Shown in pieces: positions 13,590 to 21,623 of a DNA stretch of 58,624 bases. Where the stretch lies: NCBI GenBank assembly GCA_946407745.1, contig CAMJPQ010000012.1, forward strand, positions 1 through 58,624. Reading direction: 5' to 3'. This DNA is from an uncultured Clostridia bacterium. GTDB taxonomy: Bacteria; Bacillota; Clostridia; Christensenellales; Aristaeellaceae. The position numbers and the translations under genes are program-made. Each line of letters starts with the position of its first letter. Position 1 is the stretch's first letter. The notes under the pieces were generated by a model. The model saw only the letters and a program-made list of their open reading frames with translations. It made no database searches and was not told where the DNA came from.

Positions 13590-14906
13590 TTACCCTACAA
13601 ATTCGTGATAGATGGCCTGTATGGTCTTCTCGAAATCCGCGTCGTCCACACCGACGATGATGGACAGCTCGCTGGAGCCCTGGTCCATCATGCGCACGTT
13701 GACGCCCGCGCGGCTCATGGCGGAGAACAGGCGCGCGGCGGTGCCGCAGTTGTTCACCATGCCCCGGCCGACCGTGGCGATGATGGACATGTTGTCGTGG
13801 ATGGTCAGGCTGTCGGGCTGCGTCAGCTCCGCGATGCGCCGCACAATCTCCTCGCGGTGGGGGGCCAGCGCCTCTCCGGATACGACAACGGAGATGGAGT
13901 CGATGCCGGAGGGCATGTGTTCAAAGGAAATGCCCGCCTCCTCAAAAACCTGCAGCACACGGCGGCCGAAGCCCAGCTCGGCGTTCATCATGGCCTTTTC
14001 CACCGCCACAACGCTGAAGCCCTTCTTGCCGGCGATGCCTGTAATGGTGGGCACGGTCGGCTCCACGGGCAGCGCGAGGGAAATCAGCGTGCCGGGCTGG
14101 TCCGGCTCATTGGTGTCCTTGATGATCGTGGGGATGCCGACCTTGTGCACGGGGAACATGGCGTCCTCGTGGAGGACGGAGGCGCCCATGTAACTCAGCT
14201 CCCGCAGCTCGGCGTAGGTGATGGCCGAGATGCCCTGCGGGTTTTCCACCACACGCGGGTCCGCCATCAGGAAGCCGTTCACGTCGGTCCAGTTCTCATA
14301 GGTGTCCGCGCGCACTGCGCGGGCGACGATGGCGCCGGTGATGTCGCTGCCGCCGCGGGAGAAGGTGTGGATGCTCCCATCCGGCTTCACGCCGTAAAAG
14401 CCCGGCACCACGGTGGGCAGGCCGTCGGCCAGCAGGGCCATCATCACCACGTTGGTCTTCTCCGAGTCAAAGGTGCCTGCGGCGTCGAAGAAAATGACCT
14501 TGGCCGCGTCCATAAAGCGCCAGCCCAGGTAGTCCGCCAGCAGCAGGCCGTTGAGATACTCACCCCTGGAGGCGCAGTAGTCGGCGGAAGCGCCGGCGGC
14601 GATGTTCATGCGCACCTGCGCCAGCGCGCCCTCTAGGTCCACCGTGAGGTTCAGATCCGTATGGATGCTGCGGAAGCGCTCCGAGATGGTCTCAAACACC
14701 TCTGACCAGTCGGAACCGGCTTCCCGGAGGTGAAAGCAGCGGTACAGCAGGTCTGTGACCTTTTCATCCCCGGAAAAGCGCCTCCCGGGCGCGGAGGGCA
14801 CTGCGTACACCCGCGCGGGGTCGCGCCGTATAATATCCCTGACCTTGCGGAATTGCCCGCTGTCCGCCAGCGAGGAACCGCCAAACTTTGTGACAATTCG
14901 TTTCAT
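13590..14906 (-). CDS. lysC: Aspartate kinase
   Basis: This 438-residue enzyme phosphorylates aspartate at the head of the lysine, threonine and methionine pathways. The N-terminal KFGGSSLADSGQFRKV and the catalytic-site region FSRGGSDITGAIVARAV are clear. Two ACT regulatory domains occupy about 290-438 (MMNAELGFGRRVLQVFEEAG and MSIIATVGRGMVNN). The long single-chain form with ACT repeats suggests feedback control by lysine and/or threonine. It is the first gene of a minus-strand operon with its own promoter (14942-14970). lysA lies elsewhere in the window (35050). Confidence 0.95.
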   Translation of the reverse strand: MKRIVTKFGGSSLADSGQFRKVRDIIRRDPARVYAVPSAPGRRFSGDEKVTDLLYRCFHLREAGSDWSEVFETISERFRSIHTDLNLTVDLEGALAQVRMNIAAGASADYCASRGEYLNGLLLADYLGWRFMDAAKVIFFDAAGTFDSEKTNVVMMALLADGLPTVVPGFYGVKPDGSIHTFSRGGSDITGAIVARAVRADTYENWTDVNGFLMADPRVVENPQGISAITYAELRELSYMGASVLHEDAMFPVHKVGIPTIIKDTNEPDQPGTLISLALPVEPTVPTITGIAGKKGFSVVAVEKAMMNAELGFGRRVLQVFEEAGISFEHMPSGIDSISVVVSGEALAPHREEIVRRIAELTQPDSLTIHDNMSIIATVGRGMVNNCGTAARLFSAMSRAGVNVRMMDQGSSELSIIVGVDDADFEKTIQAIYHEFVG

Positions 14907-14941
14907 TACGAAAAAAACTCCCCTCCTGATGGTACCCGACT

Positions 14942-14970
14942 ATCTTACCTTTGCGGGGAAAGAATGTCAA
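14942..14970 (-). promoter_or_regulatory. Promoter of the lysC-divIVA operon
   Basis: On the minus strand, -35 TTGACA (14970-14965), a 17-base spacer and -10 TAAGAT (14947-14942). It is 36 bases from the lysC ATG, whose ribosome site is AGGAGGGGAG. No riboswitch-sized leader is present. Confidence 0.75.
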
Positions 14971-15086
14971 GAGGGGAGAAAAGGCTTTACAAGCCGCGCA
15001 TCCCGCGCTGTGGTCGGACACTTTACCGGGACACGCAGCAGTCAGTGGAGGGAATCAGAGAACAGGATTGTCCATGAGCCCGGTTA

Positions 15087-16421
15087 TTACTCCCAGGCGA
15101 CATCGGCGTTTTTGCACTCTTCCAGCTCGCATAGGGTGCCGTTCCAGGCTTCCTCCCCGTCCTCAAAGACCGCGGTGGAATCCTGCAGGTGCAGTCTGCT
15201 GACGCTTCGCGCGTACAGGGCGGGAATGGTGTGGGGATAGATGTGCCGCCCGCTGGGCTGTTCGTCGAACAGGCCGCCCGGCTGCGTGCCCTGGCGGCAG
15301 AAGACCAGGTGAATCTCCCGCATGCGGACGCGTTCGATGGGAGATACCGCCTCGCCGCCCAGAAAGAGGGAGCTTTCGCACTTCAGGTGAATGTCGGAGA
15401 AGCTCAGATCGCGGATCCTTCCGGGGAAGGCCCCCTCCTGCCCGCGGCGCGTGGTGGCGCTGACAAAGAGCGGCTCGCCCTTTCCCCACCAGCCAGGCGC
15501 ACCGGGAAGGTCGTAGGCGTCGGCATAGCGCCGAACCGCGCCGACCAGGTGATGAACGTGGACCTGCTCCACCGTGCCGCCATCCCTCACCCAGATGCCC
15601 ACGGCGCGGGAACAGTCCTTCACCACGCAGTTGGATAAAAGGACGTTGCGGATATCTCCGTGCGTTTCCGTACCGATTTTCAGCGCCGAATCGCGGCTGT
15701 GCAGCACGCAGTTGGTGATGGTCACATTCTCGCAGGGGCCGTAGCGCCGCGTCATCGGCGCGGTGGCCTTGAGCACAATCGCGTCGTCGCCGGTGGAAAT
15801 ATCACAGTCCGAGATGATCACATCCTGGCAGCTGTCCGGGTCGATGCCGTCGTTGTTGGCGCCCCGGTCATCATTGAGAATGCAGATGTCGTGAATGCGC
15901 ACATGGCGGCAGCCGGCCATGTGCAGCGTCCAGAACGCGGCGTCCTTGAGCGTGACGCCGCTGATGTGCAGGCCGGTCACATGCTCAAACAGGAGCATCC
16001 GCGGGCGGAAGGCGGCAACCTTTTTGGGGCATTCGTGCCAGCCGCTGTCCACATCGGCGTCCACAAAAACCTTGTCGCCCTGGCCGTCAATCACGCCGCT
16101 GCCGGAGATGGTCACATTCACCGCGTCCCGCGCGCCCAGGAAGAAGCCGCCGTTCCAGCCGTCCACCTCCCCCTCGGAGGGGTCCGCAGGGAAGGGCAGT
16201 ATGTCCTCCTCCTTCAGCGAGGATACGAGCACAGCTCCCGCTTCCAGCCTCAGTTCCACATTGCTCTTCAGCAGCACAGATCCGGTCAGGAAGCGCCCTG
16301 CCGGCACCTCTACGGTGCCGCCGCCGCTTAGGGCTGCCGCGTCCACAGCGGCCTGAATGGCGGCAGCGCTGTTGGTCACACCGTCGGCCACCGCGCCGAA
16401 GCTGACAATATTATAGCTCAT
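15087..16421 (-). CDS. GH28 polygalacturonase-type glycoside hydrolase, cytoplasmic
   Basis: This 444-residue protein has a right-handed beta-helix. The N-terminal NIVSFGAVADGVTNSAAAIQ is the family opening. Catalytic motifs are NNDGIDPDSC, STGDDAIVLK and the GTETHGD segment, followed by VRDGG. GH28 enzymes cleave galacturonic-acid linkages in pectin. There is no signal peptide, so it probably acts on imported oligosaccharides. Its ATG overlaps the stop of the GH105 domain (16418-16421). Exo-acting galacturonidase or rhamnogalacturonan-oligomer hydrolase is most likely. Confidence 0.9.
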   Translation of the reverse strand: MSYNIVSFGAVADGVTNSAAAIQAAVDAAALSGGGTVEVPAGRFLTGSVLLKSNVELRLEAGAVLVSSLKEEDILPFPADPSEGEVDGWNGGFFLGARDAVNVTISGSGVIDGQGDKVFVDADVDSGWHECPKKVAAFRPRMLLFEHVTGLHISGVTLKDAAFWTLHMAGCRHVRIHDICILNDDRGANNDGIDPDSCQDVIISDCDISTGDDAIVLKATAPMTRRYGPCENVTITNCVLHSRDSALKIGTETHGDIRNVLLSNCVVKDCSRAVGIWVRDGGTVEQVHVHHLVGAVRRYADAYDLPGAPGWWGKGEPLFVSATTRRGQEGAFPGRIRDLSFSDIHLKCESSLFLGGEAVSPIERVRMREIHLVFCRQGTQPGGLFDEQPSGRHIYPHTIPALYARSVSRLHLQDSTAVFEDGEEAWNGTLCELEECKNADVAWE

Positions 16422-18193
16422 TTTCCCGTCTCCTCAAGCCGCGCTACCTCGCAGCACATCAGCAGGAACGCGCCCATGCCGTGCAGATCGTTGGCGTGCA
16501 CGGGCCGCTTCAGGTAGAATTCGTAATCGCCCACGCCGGTGCCGATGCACACATTGCCCACCTGCACATCGTCACCCTCCCAGGTGAGGGAACGGATCAC
16601 GCCCTCATAGCCGCGGCGAATGCTCTCCCGGAAGCTGTCCGGCAGGAAGCCCTTGCGCACGGCCTTGGCCATGGCGGCCACATACAGGCAGGAGCAGGAA
16701 TTCTCCAGCCAGTTGGCGGGGTCGCTGCCCTTGTCCACAACCTGATACCACCGCCCGTCCTCGGATTGGTAGCGGCGCAGGCTCTCCAGCAGCTCCACGG
16801 CATTGGCGCGCAGCTCCTCCCAGCCCTCGCTGCCCTCCGGCAGGTGATCCATGTCGTCCAGTATGGCCACGGGCACCCAGCCCATGGCGCGCCCCCAGAA
16901 CTCCGGCGCCTTGCCGGTCACCGGGTCGGCCCAGGGCTCGGCGCGGTCCATGTCCCAGGCATGCCGCAGCAGGCCGGTCGCCTCGTCCTTCGTATGGCGG
17001 AACACAAGGCGGACCTGGCGCACCACATTCTCGCTCAGCTCAGGCAGATGGAAGCGCTCGGCGTACTCCGCACAGAAGGGCCCGGCCATGTACAGCCCGT
17101 CCAGCCACATCTGGTTTTTGAGCGTCTTTTTGTGCCAGTTGCCGCCCTCCGGTGTCTGCGGAATGTCCTTCACCTCGGCGTAGACTGTGCGCAGGAAACG
17201 GAGATACTTTTCATCCCCGGTTTCATCCAGAATGGGGAAGAGCAGGATGCCGGGCTGAATGTCGTCCAGGTCGGACCATACGCAGTCCTTGATGGAGCCG
17301 TCCTCATTGAAAACGGAGTCGATCCAGTCCTTCGCATAGTCGAAGTAGGCCCTGTTGCCGGTCAGCTGCCATGTGTTCAGCACGCCGGAGAGAAAAACAC
17401 CCTGATGGTAGTGGAAGTGCCCCTTCGGGGGAAGGTCCGCCGCGGCGTAGCGGCGCATCATGGTATCGCAGGCGGCGCGGGCATAGTCCAGCGCGCTCAT
17501 CGGCTTGTCATGTATGGCATCTGTTCCACCTGTTTTTTCACGGATGACGGCAAGGATTTTTTCCACGGACTGCTCAAAGTCGAGATGGGTCGTATCCACC
17601 AGCACCGCGTCCTCCGCCTGGCGGAGGGGGTCGTGCTCACGGTGGCTGTCCTGCCAGTCGCGGCGGCGAAGGTCCTCCAGCACCACCTCGAAGGCGGGAG
17701 CGTCTCCCTTCTCCTGCAGCTGCTTCAGCCTGCGCCGCGCCCGCTCTTCGGCGGAGGCGGTCAGGAAAATCTTGACATCCGCGTCCGGCAGCACGCGTGT
17801 GCCGATGTCCCTGCCGTCCAGCAGCATGGAGGCACTGCCGGCGATGCGCTGCTGGGCGCGCACCATCTCGGCGCGCACCGCGCTGTAGGTGGATACCTTC
17901 GAGGCGGCCATGCTGATCTTCTCGGCACGCAGCAGGGCCGTTTTGTCCACGCCGTCCACCAGCGTGTGCTGGCCGTCCTCCTGCTGCTCCACGCTGACAC
18001 AGATGGAACGGCACAGGCGGCTGACAGCTTCCTCGTCCTCCAGGTCAATGCCCCTCTCCAGTGCAGTCAGGCCAACGGCGCGGTACATGGCGCCTGTATC
18101 CAGGTGCAGGATTCCCAGCCTCCTGGATACCTCATCGGCAATGGTTGACTTTCCGGCTCCCACAGGGCCGTCCACGGCAATGCGCAGTGGCAT
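16418..18193 (-). CDS. cmk: Cytidylate kinase fused in frame to GH105 unsaturated rhamnogalacturonyl hydrolase
   Basis: Start set at 18193, where AAGGAGG precedes ATG. Residues 1-222 are a complete CMP kinase (PVGAGKST P-loop, HLDTGAMYRAV, LLDGRDIGTRVLPDADVKIF, RRRDWQDSHREHDPL). Residues about 232-591 are a complete GH105 hydrolase (KGHFHYHQGVFLSG, NQMWLDGLYMAGPF, EFWGRAMGWVPVA), which removes unsaturated uronic acid from pectin fragments. The linker is about ten residues. Next to the junction is a run of six A (plus-strand T at 17533-17538). With five, the kinase would end in a TGA overlapping the GH105 ATG at 17500 (ATGA). Either a genuine fusion or a one-base indel joins two coupled genes. 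Confidence 0.88.
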   Translation of the reverse strand: MPLRIAVDGPVGAGKSTIADEVSRRLGILHLDTGAMYRAVGLTALERGIDLEDEEAVSRLCRSICVSVEQQEDGQHTLVDGVDKTALLRAEKISMAASKVSTYSAVRAEMVRAQQRIAGSASMLLDGRDIGTRVLPDADVKIFLTASAEERARRRLKQLQEKGDAPAFEVVLEDLRRRDWQDSHREHDPLRQAEDAVLVDTTHLDFEQSVEKILAVIREKTGGTDAIHDKPMSALDYARAACDTMMRRYAAADLPPKGHFHYHQGVFLSGVLNTWQLTGNRAYFDYAKDWIDSVFNEDGSIKDCVWSDLDDIQPGILLFPILDETGDEKYLRFLRTVYAEVKDIPQTPEGGNWHKKTLKNQMWLDGLYMAGPFCAEYAERFHLPELSENVVRQVRLVFRHTKDEATGLLRHAWDMDRAEPWADPVTGKAPEFWGRAMGWVPVAILDDMDHLPEGSEGWEELRANAVELLESLRRYQSEDGRWYQVVDKGSDPANWLENSCSCLYVAAMAKAVRKGFLPDSFRESIRRGYEGVIRSLTWEGDDVQVGNVCIGTGVGDYEFYLKRPVHANDLHGMGAFLLMCCEVARLEETGK

Positions 18194-18318
18194 GCTGATT
18201 TCCTCCTTGCAAATTTTCACATTCTGTTCACGTGCTGTTGAAGCGCTGAACAGACAGGCCGATTACAATACCCTTGCCGAAGAAGACAAAACCCATTTCG
18301 GCAAAGGAGTGATATATA

Positions 18319-19431
18319 ATGAAAGCTTCCTCACCGGGACGTATGCTGGCAAAACGGCTGGCGCTGGACATAGTGCTGTGCGGCCTGGCCCTGGTGGTGT
18401 TCGCCCTTTTCCACCATGTGCTGCCGCGAAGCCAGGAGCCCCTCGGCATTGTGATCACAAATCCGTATTCCACCACAGACAGCGGCTCCTCCGCCGTGCC
18501 GGACGAGCGATACCTGCTGGCTTACAGCGGCGCAGACGGTACAGTTTCCGATACCGGTGGCACGCTCAAAGCGGCCCGCGGCAGAATGGGCGGCGGCACA
18601 AGTGAAAAGGGCGGCAGCGCCCTGACCGGCGAAGAGCAGCAGGTGGAAGCAGAAGCCTCCACACCGCTGGCTGAAAAGTTCGCGGACAAGTATTCAGAGG
18701 AAGTGGTGGTGACAGGAAACAGCTATACCAGCCCGGACATCTCCGTGGAGGTAACTGAGCACACCACGGAGAACGGACGCGTGACCTACTACCTGGCGGA
18801 TATCTATGTGCGCGACATCACCTGCTTCCAGTCCGCTCTGGCCGGGGGCAGCTACGGCAGCGGCTTCCGGGATGAGATTACGGACATGGCGCAGAGCAGC
18901 AGCGCGATACTGGCCGTCAACGGGGATTACTACGGCAACACCCGAGAGGGCGTAGTGATCCGCAACGGCATCATCTACCGTGCCAACGCCACGGACTGCG
19001 ATGTGTGCGTGCTGTACTATGACGGCACCATGCGGGTGATGCCCGGCTCCGCCTTCTCCGTGGAGGAGGCCATCGAGGACGGCGCGTGGCAGGCGTGGAC
19101 CTTCGGCCCGGCGCTGCTGGATGCGGACGGCGGCGCGCTGACGCAGTTTTCCAGCTCAAACCGCATCATCTCGTCCAACCCGCGCACCGCCATCGGCTAC
19201 TGGGAGCCAGGACACTACTGCATGGTGGTGGTGGACGGCCGCGGCGAGTCGGCCGGCATCACCCTGCCGGACCTGTCACAGCTGTTTGCGGAGCTTGGCT
19301 GCAAGGCCGCCTATAATCTGGACGGCGGCAACTCGTCCGTCATGGTATGGCAGAATGAAATCATCAACCAGCCGTCCGGGGGCGGCAGAGCCTCCTCCGA
19401 CGCGCTGCTGATCACGGAGGCAGGACAATGA
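18319..19431 (+). CDS. Phosphodiester glycosidase family (NAGPA/DUF2233) exoprotein
   Basis: This 370-residue protein has an N-terminal membrane segment (about 12-32), a Ser/Gly-rich stalk (about 50-110), and a C-terminal phosphodiester-glycosidase domain. Family signatures are ILAVNGDYYGN, REGVVIRNGIIY, AWTFGPALLDADG, NPRTAIGYW and the terminal AYNLDGGNSSVMVW. The family cleaves N-acetylglucosamine-1-phosphodiesters in animals; bacterial members act on exopolysaccharide or teichoic-acid-like polymers. AAAGGAG precedes the ATG. Its stop overlaps the next small gene (ATGA). Confidence 0.88.
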   Translation: MKASSPGRMLAKRLALDIVLCGLALVVFALFHHVLPRSQEPLGIVITNPYSTTDSGSSAVPDERYLLAYSGADGTVSDTGGTLKAARGRMGGGTSEKGGSALTGEEQQVEAEASTPLAEKFADKYSEEVVVTGNSYTSPDISVEVTEHTTENGRVTYYLADIYVRDITCFQSALAGGSYGSGFRDEITDMAQSSSAILAVNGDYYGNTREGVVIRNGIIYRANATDCDVCVLYYDGTMRVMPGSAFSVEEAIEDGAWQAWTFGPALLDADGGALTQFSSSNRIISSNPRTAIGYWEPGHYCMVVVDGRGESAGITLPDLSQLFAELGCKAAYNLDGGNSSVMVWQNEIINQPSGGGRASSDALLITEAGQ

Positions 19432-19631
19432 AAATGAAAGCACTGAACCTTATGCGCCACCTGACAGTGATCCTCTCGCTGATGTTCCTGGTGTTTCTGA
19501 TTCTCGATCAGTTCAACCCCATGATGAACTTTGTGAACAACCCGATTTCCGGCTGGCTGCTCGCGGCCCTGTGCCTGTGCGGCACGGGCCAGAGCATACT
19601 GGGCTGGCTGGGCGGCGATGCCGCATCATAG
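19428..19631 (+). CDS. Small two-pass membrane protein, 67 aa
   Basis: The ATG overlaps the previous stop. The product has two hydrophobic segments (LTVILSLMFLVFLILDQF and GWLLAALCLCGTGQSIL) joined by a short NPMMNFVNNPIS loop. No family recognised. Tight coupling to the phosphodiester-glycosidase gene suggests it anchors or accompanies that enzyme at the membrane. Followed by a strong terminator. Confidence 0.7.
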   Translation: MKMKALNLMRHLTVILSLMFLVFLILDQFNPMMNFVNNPISGWLLAALCLCGTGQSILGWLGGDAAS

Positions 19632-19643
19632 AACAGCACAGCA

Positions 19644-19674
19644 TCCCTCCGCGGCGCGGAGGGACTTTTCTTAT
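19644..19674 (+). terminator. Terminator after the phosphodiester-glycosidase operon
   Basis: The nine-bp stem TCCCTCCGC/GCGGAGGGA (19644-19652/19656-19664), loop GGC, is followed by CTTTTCTT. Confidence 0.8.
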
Positions 19675-19691
19675 GACCGGGGCATGCCGTG

Positions 19692-20300
19692 TCACAGCGC
19701 CCCAAGTATCGCCTCCAGCAGGTCGTCATAATTCTCAAACGCCCGCAGATCAGGATTGTCCTGCTGTATCTTTTCGGTGGAGCGGAACAGGAAGCCCGCC
19801 TTGCTGGCGCGTATCATGGCCAGATCGTTGTAGCTGTCGCCGGCGGCGATGGTCTCAAAGCCCACGCTCTGAAGCGCCTTGACCGTGGACAGCTTGGACT
19901 TTTCCACGCGGATGCGGTAGCCTGTGATCTCCCCGTCCGGGGCCACCTCCAGGGTGTTGCACATCAGTGTGGGCCAGTGCAGCTTCTCCATCAGCGGCCT
20001 GGCAAACTGAGTGAAGGTATCCGAGAGAATGACCGCCTGAGTGCGGCTGCGAAGCGCGTCCAGAAACTCCAGCGCACCGGGCATCGGGTCGATGGTGGCG
20101 ATGGTGCGCTGTATGTCATCAAGGCGCAGCCCGTGCTCCTTCAGTATACCCAGGCGCCAGCGCATCAGCTTGTCGTAGTCCGGCTCGTCCCGGGTGGTGC
20201 GGCGCAGCTCCGGAATGCCGCTCGCCTCAGAAAAGGCGATCCAGATTTCCGGCACCAGCACGCCCTCCAGATCCAGACAGACGATGTTCAGATCGCTCAT
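19692..20300 (-). CDS. thrH: ThrH-like HAD phosphatase (phosphoserine phosphatase/homoserine phosphotransferase)
   Basis: This 202-residue protein starts at 20300 behind AAGGAGG. An upstream in-frame GTG overlaps that ribosome site and is not used. HAD motifs: VCLDLEGVLVPEIW (nucleophile Asp), AVILSDTFTQF, and AAGDSYNDLAM for the metal site. Length and the LEGVLVPE variant match ThrH, which dephosphorylates phosphoserine and can pass the phosphate to homoserine. It fits amino-acid biosynthesis, with lysC in the same window. A plain SerB-like role is possible. Confidence 0.88.
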   Translation of the reverse strand: MSDLNIVCLDLEGVLVPEIWIAFSEASGIPELRRTTRDEPDYDKLMRWRLGILKEHGLRLDDIQRTIATIDPMPGALEFLDALRSRTQAVILSDTFTQFARPLMEKLHWPTLMCNTLEVAPDGEITGYRIRVEKSKLSTVKALQSVGFETIAAGDSYNDLAMIRASKAGFLFRSTEKIQQDNPDLRAFENYDDLLEAILGAL

Positions 20301-20472
20301 GATATAAAACCTCCTTCTCACCGCTCACGGCGCAGGCCGCGCGCGGGCTCCGGAGTTTATTTTACTATAATCGCCACGGTTTGAACAGTCCCGTTTTTCG
20401 CAAACCAAAACTCTTCCCATCCTTCCCAAACTGTGCTATACTCGACTCAGCCCACTTAAAGGAGGCGTTTCT

Positions 20473-20889
20473 TTGCTGCGCGCACATCCTCCCATCACTC
20501 AGGACGGCGCCAGGCAGCTCAATCCGCTGCAGCTGGCCCACATCGGCGATACCGTCTGGGACCTGCTGGTCAGGGAAACGCTTTTGCATGAGGGCAAGAA
20601 CCTGCGGCACATGCATTCGGGCGCGGTGCAGCGGGTCAACGCGGCGGCGCAGGCGAAGGCGCTGGAACGCATCCGCGCGGAACTGACGGAAGCGGAGGAG
20701 GCCATCGTGCTGCGGGGTCGCAATGCCCACGCCCACCATGTATCTCCCCACCACCAGACGCAGGCGGACTACGCCGCCTCCACGGCGCTGGAGGCGCTGG
20801 TGGGCTATCTGTATCTCACCGGGCAGGAGGAGCGGCTTTTGCGCCTCTTTGCCCTTGCACAGGAGGACACATGCCCAGAGCAGAACTGA
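20473..20889 (+). CDS. mrnC: Mini-ribonuclease III
   Basis: This 138-residue RNase III-type catalytic domain lacks the double-strand RNA-binding domain. The signature LNPLQLAHIGDTVWDLLVRE carries the catalytic Asp, and ALEALVGYLYLTGQEERLL the second acidic helix. Mini-III matures 23S rRNA in Firmicutes. The start is TTG, supported by AAAGGAGG seven bases upstream. It opens the conserved mrnC-thyX-rlmB-yacP-sigH order; thyX overlaps its end by 19 bases. Confidence 0.92.
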   Translation: MLRAHPPITQDGARQLNPLQLAHIGDTVWDLLVRETLLHEGKNLRHMHSGAVQRVNAAAQAKALERIRAELTEAEEAIVLRGRNAHAHHVSPHHQTQADYAASTALEALVGYLYLTGQEERLLRLFALAQEDTCPEQN

Positions 20890-21611
20890 AGGTCGAGCTG
20901 ATCCGCTGCACGCCCTCGCCGGAGGAGACGGTGGCCCTCGCGGCGCGGCTGTGCTATTCCCGCGCCACGGTGGAAGCGCTGCACGAGAAGGTTTCCGCGC
21001 AGGATCAGACAGCCTTTGTGGAAAAGATTATGAACATGGGGCACGAGAGCGTGCTGGAGCACACCTCCTTTACCTTCGGCGTGGAGGGCGTCAGCCGCGT
21101 GCTGCTGGCCCAGCTCACCAGGCACCGCCTGGCCAGCTTTTCCGTGCAGAGCCAGCGCTATGTCAGCTATGAGGGCGGCTTTGGGTATATCATCCCGCCA
21201 CGCATCGAAGCGCTGGGGGAGGACGCTGTGCGCGAGTATGAGGCGCAGATGGCGCAGATGCACGAATGGTACTGCCGCTGGCAGGAAAGACTGGGCAAGG
21301 GAGAGGGCAGCAACGAGGATGCCCGCTTCGTGCTGCCCGGCGCCTGTGAAACGCGCCTGCTGATGACAATGAACGCCCGCGAGCTGCGGCATTTCTTCTC
21401 ACTGCGCATGTGCAGCCGCGCACAGTGGGAGATCCGTGAGCTGGCCACGCAGATGCACAGGCTCTGCCTGCAGGCGGCGCCCGCGCTGTTTGAGGACGCG
21501 GGCCCGGGCTGCCTGCGCGGCCGCTGCCCGGAGGGAGAGAAGAGCTGCGGACAGGCCGCGCGCGTGCGCGGGGAGAGAGAACAGCTGCTGAAGGAATTGT
21601 GTATAGAATAA
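20871..21611 (+). CDS. thyX: Flavin-dependent thymidylate synthase
   Basis: This 246-residue enzyme makes dTMP from dUMP using FAD and methylenetetrahydrofolate. The ThyX motif RHRLASFSVQSQRY is intact, and MGHESVLEHTSFTFGVEGVS and NARELRHFFSLRMCSRAQWE are also family hallmarks. It starts within the end of mrnC behind CAGGAGG, so translation is coupled. The C-terminal 40 residues are Cys- and Arg-rich (GPGCLRGRCPEGEKSCGQ), a common short tail. Confidence 0.95.
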   Translation: MPRAELKVELIRCTPSPEETVALAARLCYSRATVEALHEKVSAQDQTAFVEKIMNMGHESVLEHTSFTFGVEGVSRVLLAQLTRHRLASFSVQSQRYVSYEGGFGYIIPPRIEALGEDAVREYEAQMAQMHEWYCRWQERLGKGEGSNEDARFVLPGACETRLLMTMNARELRHFFSLRMCSRAQWEIRELATQMHRLCLQAAPALFEDAGPGCLRGRCPEGEKSCGQAARVRGEREQLLKELCIE

Positions 21612-21623
21612 CAGGAGGACACC

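Noticed and set aside
16481-18148. A 555-aa plus-strand frame opposite the cmk-GH105 gene
   Set aside because: His/Val/Gly-rich composition typical of GC-rich antisense frames; the opposite strand has clear enzyme motifs.
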